From Diphasiastrum complanatum (Eukaryota > Streptophyta > Lycopodiopsida > Lycopodiales > Lycopodiaceae), in assembly GCA_029204225.1 (NCBI GenBank), contig CM055096.1, positions 35,698,611-35,762,610 on the forward strand: 64,000 nt of DNA, written 5' to 3'. Both the position numbers and the translations under genes were made by a program. The notes under the pieces are model-generated. The model was not told the DNA's origin. It searched no databases and saw only the letters and a program-made list of their open reading frames with translations. Shown here one piece after another: positions 12,098-21,994 of this stretch (positions are counted from its first letter, which is position 1; each line of letters begins with the position of its first letter).

Positions 12098-12259
12098 AAA
12101 CCTTCAATAACAAATTGTTTCTAGAATCTTTTATGAATCTTTCGCGTTGGTCACGAATAGAAATATTTCGAGTTTGCGTTTGTTTCTTTCTCATCCTTTG
12201 TCAAGTAGACTGCGCACTTTGTTAGTAGAATCAAGATCTGTCTAATCATTTGTTCTACA
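12098..12259 (-). repeat. K-type LTR fragment (U3 start, inverted)
   Basis: Matches 9790-9947 in the same orientation, ending ...TGTTCTACA. A PPT-like complement (ATTTTCCCTCA) lies at 12260-12270, so it is the start of a minus-strand 3' LTR. It joins copy H on the left and a gypsy integrase remnant on the right. Confidence 0.7.
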
Positions 12260-12284
12260 ATTTTCCCTCATGAGGCCACTCAAA

Positions 12285-13350
12285 TCATTTCGCTTTCACA
12301 TGAAGGCATGGGTGGAGGTCATTTTGCATCCGACATTACAATTCGCAAGATCCTGCAATCAGGATGCTGGTGGCCAATGATTCATAAGGATATGGAGGAA
12401 TACTTGAGAAAATGCGATGTGTGCCAAAGGGCAAGGAGACCAACAAGATTGAATTATGACCTTTTGCATCTGGTCTTAGCCCAAGCACCATTTGAAAAGT
12501 GGGGATTGGATTACATTGGTCCAATACACCCTGCAGCAAGAAGTACCCAAGCTCGATACATAATCGTGGCCACTGACTATCTCACCAAGTGGGTCGGAGC
12601 CAAGGCAGTAAGAGTAGCTGATGCTAGGACCACTGCCAAGTTTCTCTATGAAAACATCATTGTACGCTTTGGATGCCCGGTGGAGATAGTTAGCGATTGT
12701 GGGAGCCATTTCATCAATGAGAGTATCAAGATCCTGTTGGAGGAATTCTTCGTGATCCATAGAACCAGTACGCCTTATTATCCTCGCGGTAATGGGCAAC
12801 CGGAGTCATCCAATAAGATCATGTGTAGCGTACATATGAAAACAGTTGAAGCTAGCAGATTGGATTGGGAACACAAGTTGCATGTTTCTCTGTGGGCATT
12901 CAAGACAGCATTTTAGGAAAGCACTGATCAAACGCCATTTCAATTGGTTTATGGTCAGGATGTTGTAATGTCAGTAGAATTTTTAGTCCCTTTATTAAGA
13001 ATTGCCACAACGCAACACCTTGATGAATCTAGATCTCTACAATTACACCACGAAGATCTGCATAAACTCTGTGAAACACGCTTACTAGCATGCACTGGCA
13101 GCTGAAAAAGAAAGATGCAAAGCATGGCACGATTGCAAGTTACAAAAGAAAGATCTTCGATCTGGAGATCTAGTCCTGATGTATAAGACCAAGGCGATCA
13201 AGGGAAAATTAAAATTCACAAGCGAAGGTCCTTATCGGATCAAAGAGATTCATAATCATGGAGCCGAGAATTTGGAGAAGCTATATGGGACGCCTTTCGA
13301 CACACCCATCAATGGCAGCTAGTTGCACAAGTACTGGCCACCTCAGTGAG
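12285..13350 (+). pseudogene. Ty3/gypsy integrase remnant
   Basis: 12308-12916 encodes a gypsy-type integrase: an HHCC zinc-binding region (HEG, GGGHF, then CDVCQRA) and a DDE core with LDYIGP, VSDCGSHF and the Glu in GQPESSNK. Three acidic positions are thus present. A TAG near 12914 and later stops break the C-terminal part, which can be followed in pieces to about 13350. Reverse transcriptase and RNase H are missing upstream, where an inverted copia LTR fragment ends at 12259. It differs from the gypsy copy at 48.9-50.5 kb. Confidence 0.85.
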
Positions 13351-13908
13351 ATAGATCCAAGTTGGTAGTGCAGGTTACGAAAAGTTCATCTGCAAGGCCA
13401 TCACAACTAGATCTAGGAAGATCAAGACAGATCAAGCTAAATTCAGCCAGATCTGACAAGATCATAGAAGATCCAACAAGATCCAAGAGGGATCCAGGTC
13501 CAGATAGCATCAAGACACCAATAAACTCCCAATTTGCAGATCAGAGACCTTGATCTCAGAATCCGTGGCAAAATAAGGACAAAATTCACCAAAATTGATA
13601 GATCTGCTACCAAATATCTATCACAACTTCTAGAAAGTTATCTATAGTCATATCTAACATGGATGTAACAGATTACCAGTCTGCAAAAGTTAAGAATCAG
13701 ATAATCTCAAGACTCTCGTCCAAAAACACTCAAAAAGAACTTTTTTTTCATGATTTTTGGAGATTCCCTGTTAGATAGCTCTTGAAACTTGGACAGTCAC
13801 TAGATCTGACCCAAATGCATCTATGAAAATATATGCGAGAGTTACTAATGAAAAAAAATTCATTTTTTAGTGTGTGCAAGGGTTCCAAGGAGCAGAATCT
13901 TCAGAACT
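13351..13908. other. Non-coding, GATC-rich stretch between gypsy remnant and LTR
   Basis: 13350-13560 contains about a dozen GATC tetramers, mostly as AAGATC or CAGATC, in an A/G-rich context. It is probably the 3' untranslated part of the gypsy copy. 13560-13908 shows no feature I can name. Confidence 0.4.
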
Positions 13909-14821
13909 TGAAGAAACAAAATGTTTCTATTACCAAAGCTTTGCTAGCTTTCAGCCCTCTGCCTGACGAAAATGTTTGCGAACATGAAAGTCAAAAGACA
14001 CAAAGCGAAAATGTTCGCGAACACCCACGACAAGACACGACGTGAAATATTCGTGAAAGAGAATCTTTCATGATACTATAGGAGAAAGTCAGACGATGAG
14101 AAAGTCAAACGACTCAAAAATTGTCGCGACACTCTCCTCTGTCCTCATGCTCCAAGAAGGACCAACAAGTACCCAGAAGTATAGATATATGATCTGATAG
14201 CATGATGTCAGCGGATACACTTTAGGTCATGGCTAATCTGCCACTCTTGTAATTTTGTGATTAGTTGTAGATGTTTAGTTACTCTAATCTAGAAAGTTAC
14301 AAGAGGCGACTATATACTTATGGGATTATACTTGATCAAGACAAATACACATGAAATAGTCTCATGCTAGTAATCAAGAAGAGGAAAATACAGAATACAT
14401 GTCCGCCTGCGAACGAGACAATTCTGAATAAGATTTGAAGATCCACATGTCCACTAGTAAGCGAGACATTGATCGTGAGAGAACTGTATTTCTCTCACAC
14501 CAACGCACTGCGTGCATCTGCATGTAGTGCTTGAAGAATCAGAGAAATCAATAGATGATTTTCTTATCTTGTATGATCTCGAATGCAAATTAATCTGCTA
14601 TTATTCGTGTGTCTGATTTTCACTTGTTCATTTAATTCTGCACCTTGGTTTGAATTTCATTGAATGTTGTATTTAATTTGTTAACGTAGTACAACAGAGT
14701 CTGTCTACATCCAGGAGGACTGTAGGAATGATGCAGCTAGTAGTGACTAGCAATCATATCTAAATTCCATCCGGATTCCTTCACGCATTTCGTGCTCGCG
14801 AAACTTGAAAGCAATTTCGCA
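13909..14821 (+). repeat. 5' LTR of copia copy I
   Basis: 913 bp starting TGAAGAAACAAAATG and ending TTTCGCA, four bases before a perfect primer-binding site. The U3 contains two copies of a GAAAATGTTCGCGAAC-like palindromic block about 50 bp apart. Closely similar to the inverted LTR at 21109-21994 and to the truncated LTR at 62551-63213, which define one family (D/I). Confidence 0.85.
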
Positions 14822-14825
14822 TTAG

Positions 14826-14838
14826 TGGTATCAGAGCC
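14826..14838 (+). promoter_or_regulatory. Primer-binding site of copy I
   Basis: TGGTATCAGAGCC, complementary to the end of plant initiator tRNA-Met, with a 4-nt gap (TTAG) after the LTR. Confidence 0.85.
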
Positions 14839-14933
14839 TACCTCATAATATGACATAACCAAAAGACTATCAAATCCAAGAGGCCAAGCATTCAAACGAT
14901 CACCCATCAACAAGTGAACAGACTTCAAAAGCA

Positions 14934-15389
14934 ATGGCTTCAATCAGCAACATACAGAACAAGATCTGTACAATTCTGGATTCTTCAGAATCTAACTTTC
15001 TAGCCTGGAAAGTTAAGACATCTTTGATACTCAAGGGTGAAGGTTTATTCCCCTAGGTGGATGGCATAGAAGAGATGCCTACGACATCAGGCAAAGAGCT
15101 ACGTGAGTGGAGGGAGAAAACTGACAAGGCAATCGCCTTGCTACCTTCATCCATCGAAGGTAGCCTCACGCTTGATCTGGCTACATTGTCCAAAGCTAAG
15201 GAGATGTGGGATGCATTGCTCATGAGATTTCAAATGAAATCAAGAAGTCAAATAATGATGCTAGAAGATCAGCTGACAAATTTACAGTGGAATGGGAAGG
15301 ACCTCACTTCTTTTGTAAGGAAGATGAAGGATCTATTTCTGTCACTACACAACTCTGGAGTAGAGAACGCAGTGTCAGCTGAGAAGTAG
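14934..15389 (+). pseudogene. Copia copy I: gag N-terminal fragment
   Basis: ATG at 14934 begins a gag like that of copy H (MASISNIQNKI start, SNFLAWKVKTSLILKGEG). A TAG at 15054 replaces the Trp expected in this family. Reading resumes to 15389 (MLEDQLTNLQWNGKDL, VRKMKDLFLSLHNSG). Similarity stops at about 15400 in sequence I cannot assign, so knuckle, protease and pol are lost. Confidence 0.85.
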
Positions 15390-15402
15390 CTCACCTATTA
15401 AC

Positions 15403-18400
15403 AGTCCTTCAGAACAGAATTTTACACTGGAAGGAATTATATGAATCTCAATCCAATTGTCATGTATTAAGAAAGTTCTAAAGAGTAGAGGTCTAATAAT
15501 AGAGAAATAGATTTAAGGGCTTCCATATTTTGTAATTGATGAGATACCATTTAGGGATTGATCTATATCTCATAATTCCCAAAATACCCTTAACAAAAAG
15601 CCAATGGACTCTGTTAGTATTACCATTACAACAATCACTAACCATCGGTCTACAGATCATTCTATCCAAAAAAATCTCCTTTAGAATCACTGATGTCCCA
15701 TACCACTAGCTTTTCCTCCAAGAATCCTCTGCATCCAATTTTATTTTGCCCAAAAGTTCAAAAAAGACTATTTGGCTATCCTATACCCAGATATAGGATC
15801 ATATTCACAACCAATTCCAGGAGATAATCCTAACAATTGAAATCTCTCATGCTTCTTTAGTGTTACTCAAAGAATACCATTTCATATTGTATCCATCATG
15901 GAAAAAACATAATGTATCATCCCAGTACAATAGAATGTATCACTAACCCAAAAGAAACATAGATTTCAACAAAACCGAATCTCGTACTGTCATCGATATC
16001 CAATATCTATTCCAGAATTAGTACAAAGAACTTAATTTTTTTAACAAGTTAGAACTCTCTTGGTTGTTACAATCATTATAGAGAAATACTCTATAACTCA
16101 AAAGAATCCAAATTACTAGATTCGTGTATGGAACACCTTCCATCTGCTTTACTTTGCAAGATCCAAATCCAATTGCAAAACAGAGATGGTTCCATAAATG
16201 GATTATCAGTCTTGCCACTACTTTTCCCTTACAATCCTCAAATTCTTGAAATTCTAATTCACAGTGGGAAAAAGGAATCCAAATTCCCAGAGGCATTCTT
16301 CTTAAATAATTCCCAATTTTATTCTCACTTGCAATTAGTTATACTTAAGGAATTGAATGTAAATTAAATAATTGGATCACTAAGACCAGCAATCATCTAC
16401 ATCTCAAACTTCCACCCCCCCCCCCTTCCAAAAATGGTTCAGGTTAACAAAACCCCAAATTTGTACTAGGAAAAAATTCAATTTGGTATCGCTAACTTTA
16501 GCACTAATCACCCTGACAATTTTGATTTGTTCATTAAGTGTCACACTTAATCTCTGGCAAATCCCCTTATAGACCAACATAGAAACTGTTCCATTAGATT
16601 TACATTATTCTCGGTCCTTACTGATTCCAAAAACAAGAAATGCTCCTTAATTGACAGATTCACAAAATCTTCAACCAAAAGTGAAGGTTACAGTGACCTT
16701 AAAGAACTGACCAATTCAACACATTAAGATCATTCACTTTATAAGTCATTTTTGTTTGATCAGTAACCAATGAATTTGAACAAATCGAAAACGTCCATGG
16801 TTTCATCAAATTTTACGTAAACTGGGATTTTCAAATTCCATTCAATATGGTCCTAAACTGTGAAAATCGACCAAACATCAAATTGACAGTTTCACGATTA
16901 CATCTCATATTGGAAAGATTCTGAAACATTCAGCATGCAACTCACATGACATGCAATGATTTCAATATAAAAATCAATTTTTACGTAAATTGCCAAGAGA
17001 CTGAGAAATTAGCCTTGGGATTTTCAAAATCAGTTCGAAATGGACCAACTGTGAAAATCGATTATGAAGATCGATTTATCAAGTTCACAGGCACTGTCAC
17101 ATATCAAAACTTGACATGCACTGACTTTTTCGAAAAAATGAATCTTCAAAATTAGCCTAGCCACTAGGAAATCTGCTTTTTGATCTAGAATTGCCAAAAA
17201 TAGCTTCATGCAAGAAATCTTCTGATCAATCTACTGATTACTCATGCAACATGCATCCATGCATGCATCTAGGTCTATCCATACATTTTCATCAACAGAC
17301 AAGCACTACATTGAGTTACAAGCATGCATGCATCAGAACATTTCGAAAATTTTGCAAATTTTTGTTCAAAAATTGCCAAACTTCTGACAGCCATAACTTT
17401 CTCTACAGGGCACCAAATTGGTCGCTGTAAAGCACAATACGGAGGGAGAGTGCATCTACAAGGTACTTGCTACATTACCTTGCCACCTAGGCTTCACACA
17501 TGAGATCAGTAAATGCACAAAAAACAAGTAGGAGGGCGCACTTTTGGAGAGAGAAATCATCAAAAATTCAACTCTAGCCCAATAAGCCTTGGATCAGAGG
17601 TTACAGGCACTCTACTAAGGTTCATTAGAGAGGCATAAAAGCTTCCAGCAAGCAATCATAAGCTCAGATCGCAAAAAATACATTTTTGGCCTCCTTCAAG
17701 AAGCAAAACTTCAACATGATGGTGTCTAATGCTCACCTATCCAAATTGGATGCATGATGGCTCAAAACAGATGCAATCCATCATATTTTTAAGCTTGTAA
17801 CAAGAACCAACAGGTTCAGCCCCCAATTGAGAGGTATTCATGCTCAAAAATCATCAAAAATACACTAATGTTTGGTGTTTTGAGCCCCCTAATGGTGTCT
17901 AATCCCTTCCAAAATTCATGAAAGCTCAGGGACAACTTCATTACATCTTTGAAAACGTTCATACCAAGTCTTGGCTAAGAATTTTGAGATCTACCCCAAA
18001 ATTAGTCCAAAAAACATAAAAAAAATCTTGGTTTTTGACCAATTTTGACCAAAATTTGTGGGAAAAATCCACAAATTCGTGCAATCAGATCCAAATACCT
18101 GTAAATCCATTGCATGCAAGCACTAAAAGTTCTGATTCTAGTAAAACATGGTTTCTATAGCCCATTTATGGTCCAAAAACCCCAATTCTTGGTCCAAAAT
18201 CACTATCTAATCAACTTTTTGACTATTCCAACATCATGCAATCATTAGATCCAATCATTAATGACTGTAAAACAGCAAGTACAAACTGGAAAACGTACTA
18301 CACTAGTACCTATGATCAATTTCAAGCAAAAAACTACAATTCTAGGTGAAAAATCCACTAAAACCATCAAAAATCCTTTGATTTCCAACAAAAACTATGG

Positions 18401-18562
18401 AGAAACCCCATAATTATGATCTTTAGGCTGAAAGTACACCAAATTCAGAGAAGCCACCTACTTGGAGATCAATTCCACCACCTGGAAGTAATATGCAAGG
18501 AGAAATCCACAAAAATTGAGAAAATATAAGAAGTAGCTCCACCTTCTGATTGATGCAAATCC
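15403..18562. other. Long non-coding region
   Basis: No frame here resembles a known protein. 16418-16430 is a run of C. Two diverged copies of a segment occur near 16.82-16.88 and 17.01-17.07 kb. CATGCATG runs lie at 17.24-17.33 kb. 17.69-18.56 kb resembles the untranslated leader seen upstream of the G polyprotein: long, A-rich, and ending at a primer-binding-site-like sequence. It could be the body of a minus-strand non-autonomous LTR element whose 5' LTR is at 18579, but no matching 3' LTR was found. Confidence 0.4.
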
Positions 18563-18564
18563 AT

Positions 18565-18577
18565 AGCTCTGATAACA
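18565..18577 (-). promoter_or_regulatory. Degenerate primer-binding site, minus strand
   Basis: GCTCTGATAACAC is one change from the inverse of GTGGTATCAGAGC. It is followed by TGTAAGG, the inverse of a typical LTR end. Confidence 0.55.
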
Positions 18578-18578
18578 C

Positions 18579-19163
18579 TGTAAGGATCACCTTATGAAGA
18601 TCTGACTAGATCATGTTGCAAAACAACCAAAAGGACACCTGTGGAGCAAAACCACCCATCCAAACCTAAATCCCTCTTGGAGTTTCCTCCTAGACCTAGC
18701 CCCCAAGCCATAGTAAAGAACCCAAGAGAGGGGAGGAGAAACTGGCTCAAGAAACTGAATTTCCAATAGGAGGATGGGCGAGTTTCCAATGAACATATTC
18801 TCCTCATGAGAGAGAGAATATTCTCCCTAGGACTTCCGTGCAACCTATAATGAGCTATTGACCTCCTATTCTTGCATTAAAGCAGTCATTCACTATGCGT
18901 GTGCTCCTATGTCCAATTATAGGCCGGCCCTCATATGATTATTAATTACTTTACAAGCCAAGCTCGGAATGACGAGGCATAACCAATAACCATATACACC
19001 TGGAGTGACTGGCTATCCACGTCAGGATTTATTCCAATTCCCTTATATAGGGCATGGACGTAACAATTCCCAACCTGTCAGTGGGATGAAACAGTTACGT
19101 TCACTCAGTTACATGCATTTACAAGCCATGTAACCAAACCTTGCTCAAGCACAGATTAACATT
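18579..19163 (-). repeat. Putative 5' LTR of a minus-strand element (M)
   Basis: Begins TGTAAGG beside the degenerate primer-binding site. The right end is placed at ...GATTAACA by weak resemblance to the distal end of the G LTR (ATTTACAAGCCATG... against ATTTACAAGTCATA..., then CAAGC). Both ends satisfy TG...CA. Without a second LTR this remains an inference. Confidence 0.4.
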
Positions 19164-19972
19164 CTGGGACAAAGAGCAAGTCTACAAATCTGTCTACCAA
19201 ACTATCCGAAGAAATCAGAGAACAATACAATAATAGGATTAAGCTACACAATGAGAAACAAGAATCAAGAAAGCTAACTCCCTAACAACATTCTAGCAAC
19301 CCAAGAATCAAGAAACACCCATTTCTTGATGCTTGGAATACCCAAGAACAATCAAGGACAGGATTGTTAGTGAATATGCAAGATCAGATCCACAATATCA
19401 GCCTATATAGTTTACTTGCATGCTGAAACTACAAAATCAAGAAGCAAGGAAGTTAATCCACATCTACAGTCCACATTGCAAGACAGTAAGCAAGAAATCT
19501 AATTAATCCACATTCACAACAAGAAATCAGAACATGTTGATAGGAATTTCACTCAAGAAGATAGCCATGAACAAGGAGCTTCTCAATTGCCAAGAACTTG
19601 TGGAGGATCTTCTTTATCCAATCAAGAGAGATGACAATACAATAAAAGCTCTCTCACAAGAGAGGGAGCCCCTTAAATAAGCAAGAGGGCTACCCATGTG
19701 GAGCCTAAGTGGTAATTCTGCTAATTTAGAAATTACAAGTGGAAATAGCCCTTCCACTAATCAAAAGGTGGCTCACTCTAAATTATTTAAGGGGGTCTAC
19801 ACTTGTTTACATTGCCTAGGACATTACTAGCTCCTACATGGTCGTTCCTTCTCTCTCGGCTCTCAACTTCTTCTGATCACCTCATTCTGAGGCCTCCTCG
19901 GTCATGGGTGAGAGATACTCTGTGTCTTCAGCTTGGCTCGACATCTGAGGATTCTCTAGAATCTGCTAATAG
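19164..19972 (-). repeat. LTR-like repeat, diverged copy of the LTR beside copy B
   Basis: About 750 bp align in the same order with 25.13-25.895 kb: CCAAGAATCAAGAAAC, AATATGCAAGAT, CTATATAGTTTACTTG, CTTAAATAAGCAAGAG, AAAGGTGGCTCAC, CTCCTACATGGTC, then GACCGAGGAGG-type sequence on the other strand. The right limit TGCTAATA corresponds to the CCAACA at 25895. It contains a TATA-like CTATATAG. No polyprotein lies beside it. Confidence 0.55.
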
Positions 19973-20039
19973 TGGGGCCAGAGAATCCCAAGAAGGACTC
20001 CACAATCTAACTAAGCAGCGTGGACTAGATTCTGTCCTT

Positions 20040-20470
20040 GCAAAATGTTGAAACAACCAAAAAGTTGTTCAACAAATGCGTGGTCGCGTGAATGACGAGG
20101 TCCGTGATAGCCTCTATCAGGTATCCATTGTTAGTTTGGATCAGAATTTCATGTGAAGTCTGGGTTACAAAAGGCTTTATCAGGGCTTTTGTCTAATATG
20201 ATGAGAGATGGGCTGGCGATTACCGGACATAATGCCGACAATGACCTTGTACGTGGTACCCTAGTATAGGAAGTGGAAACGCTTCTTCGACGCATCCCAG
20301 GTGGCGTAAGCATGAAGGGCGAGGCCCATGTTGATGTTAGAGCTGAAAAGCGCCAGGTAGAACCCCATTGCTTCAAGAAGTGGGCCAACAATCTGAAGCC
20401 CTAGTTTAATCAGGGCATCAGAAGGCAAGGGCCAAATCTGGGTGGCTGACGGTATCTCGCGCTGGATCAT
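20040..20470 (-). other. Unidentified coding-like remnant
   Basis: On the minus strand two overlapping frames (20470-20261 and 20391-20149) seem to continue each other through a frame change near 20262. They have protein-like composition (LIKLGLQIVGPLLEAMGFY, then a stretch with HEILIQTNNGY near 20140). I do not recognise a family. It may be a decayed host gene or transposon gene. Confidence 0.3.
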
Positions 20471-21108
20471 CTACTTGGTTCCAGAGTCATCAGAAGGTGA
20501 GGAGGCAATGTTAGCAGTTATAGTTAAAGTTGGTTACAAAGAAAGAGTGAGAAAAAGTAAGAAAAAAATTTGAAAATGGTAAAAAGTAATGGGAACGAGA
20601 AAAATAGTGAGAAAACAAGAAGTGGATGGTAGTAACAGCAGTTCAGAATGCAGATCTGGGTTCAGAGTATGCAGATGATGGCTTGTATGAATTTTGGTTG
20701 CATTCGGAGAACTTGGAAATTTTGGTCAGAACTTCGCTTGGAAAGGTGACAAATGACTCGAATTCAGCCCTTATATAGAAGAATTTAGAGTGCGTATTAG
20801 GTGAAATCCACTTTCCCTTGTTCAGTTTCATCCAAATTTTGGTAGAGACCTTCTTTACAAAATTCTAAGACCTCAGAGAAGTCTACGAGAGTTCAGAAGG
20901 TGATTTGATTGCCCTGCGAAGGTTATGCGAGGGTTCAGACAATCTGTGAGGGTTCAATCCTCATAGGAAGTGAATGCTCGCACAACTTACTCCCGTGTTG
21001 GATTTTCAAGATTAGACCATGTAGACAAGCTAATTTCACTGATCTGATTCCATTTATGCCCCTTGTGAAAGTTGGTTTGATGATTTTGTTGCTCTGCGAG
21101 GGTTCTGA
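20471..21108. other. Non-coding stretch left of the D LTR
   Basis: No gene seen. GCGAGGGTTC-like repeats occur at about 20.93 and 21.09 kb. The last bases (GGTTCTGA before the LTR at 21109) look like a shortened inverse primer-binding site, which would fit a second internal region sharing this LTR. That is weak evidence. Confidence 0.35.
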
Positions 21109-21994
21109 TGCAAAATTGCTTTTTAGTTTTGCAAGCGCGAAATGCGCGAAGGAATCCAGATGGAGTTCAGATATGATTGCTGGTCACTGCCAGTTGCATC
21201 ATTCCTACAGTCATCCTGGATGTAGACAGACACTGCTGTACTACGTTAACAAATTAAATGCAGCATTCAACGAAATTCAAACCAAGGTGGGGAATTAAAT
21301 GAACAAGTGAAAATCAGACACACGAATAACAGCAGATTAATCTGCATTCGACATCAGACAAGATAAGAAAATTATCTATCTCTGATTCTTCAAGCACTGC
21401 ATGCAGATTCACGTAGTGCATTGGCATGAGAGAATTACAGTTCTCTCATGATCAATGTCTTGCTTACTAACGGACTTGTGGATCTTCAAATCCTATTCAG
21501 AATTGTCTTGCTCACAGGTGGACATGTATTCTGTATTTTCGTCTTCTTGCTTACTAGCATGAGACTACTTCATGTGTATTTGTCTTGATCAAATATAATC
21601 TAGTAAGTATATAGTCGTCTCTTGTAACCTTCTAGATTAGAGTAATTAAACATCTACAACTAATCACGAAATTACAAGAGTGGCAGATTAGCCACAACCT
21701 AAAGTGTATCTGTTGACGTTATGCTATCAGATTAGATATCTGTACTTCTGGGTACTTGTTGGTCCTTCTTGGAACGTGAGGCCAGAAAAGAGTGTCGCGA
21801 CAATTTTTGAGTCGTTTGACTTTCTCCTACAGTATCGCGAAAGATTCTCCTTTGCGAATCTTTCATGTTCGTGTCTTGTTGTTCATGAACATTTTTGCTT
21901 CGTGTCTTTTGACTTTTGTGTTCGCGAACATTTTCGTCAGGCAGAGGGCTGAAAGCTAGCAAAGCTTTGGTAATAGAAACGTTTTGTTTCTTCA
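21109..21994 (-). repeat. 3' LTR of copia copy D
   Basis: 886 bp, the inverse of the 13909-14821 LTR with dispersed differences. On the minus strand it starts TGAAGAAAC at 21994 beside a purine-rich PPT (complement of TCTCCCTCTC at 21995-22004). The RNase H frame of D reads on into the LTR, giving a spurious extension of the open frame to 21732. It carries the GTTCGCGAAC palindromes of this family. Confidence 0.85.

Noticed and set aside
17240-17335. CATGCATG runs as RY regulatory elements
   Set aside because: They are simple alternating repeats in non-coding sequence with no gene downstream.
20021-20090. Inverted repeat AACAACCAAAAAGTTGTT as a terminator or MITE end
   Set aside because: It is short, with no second copy or target duplication, and rho-independent terminators do not apply in a plant nucleus.
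21732-21994. C-terminal extension of the D polyprotein
   Set aside because: The frame simply runs through the PPT into the LTR, as also happens at 62551-62867. It is not a separate domain.
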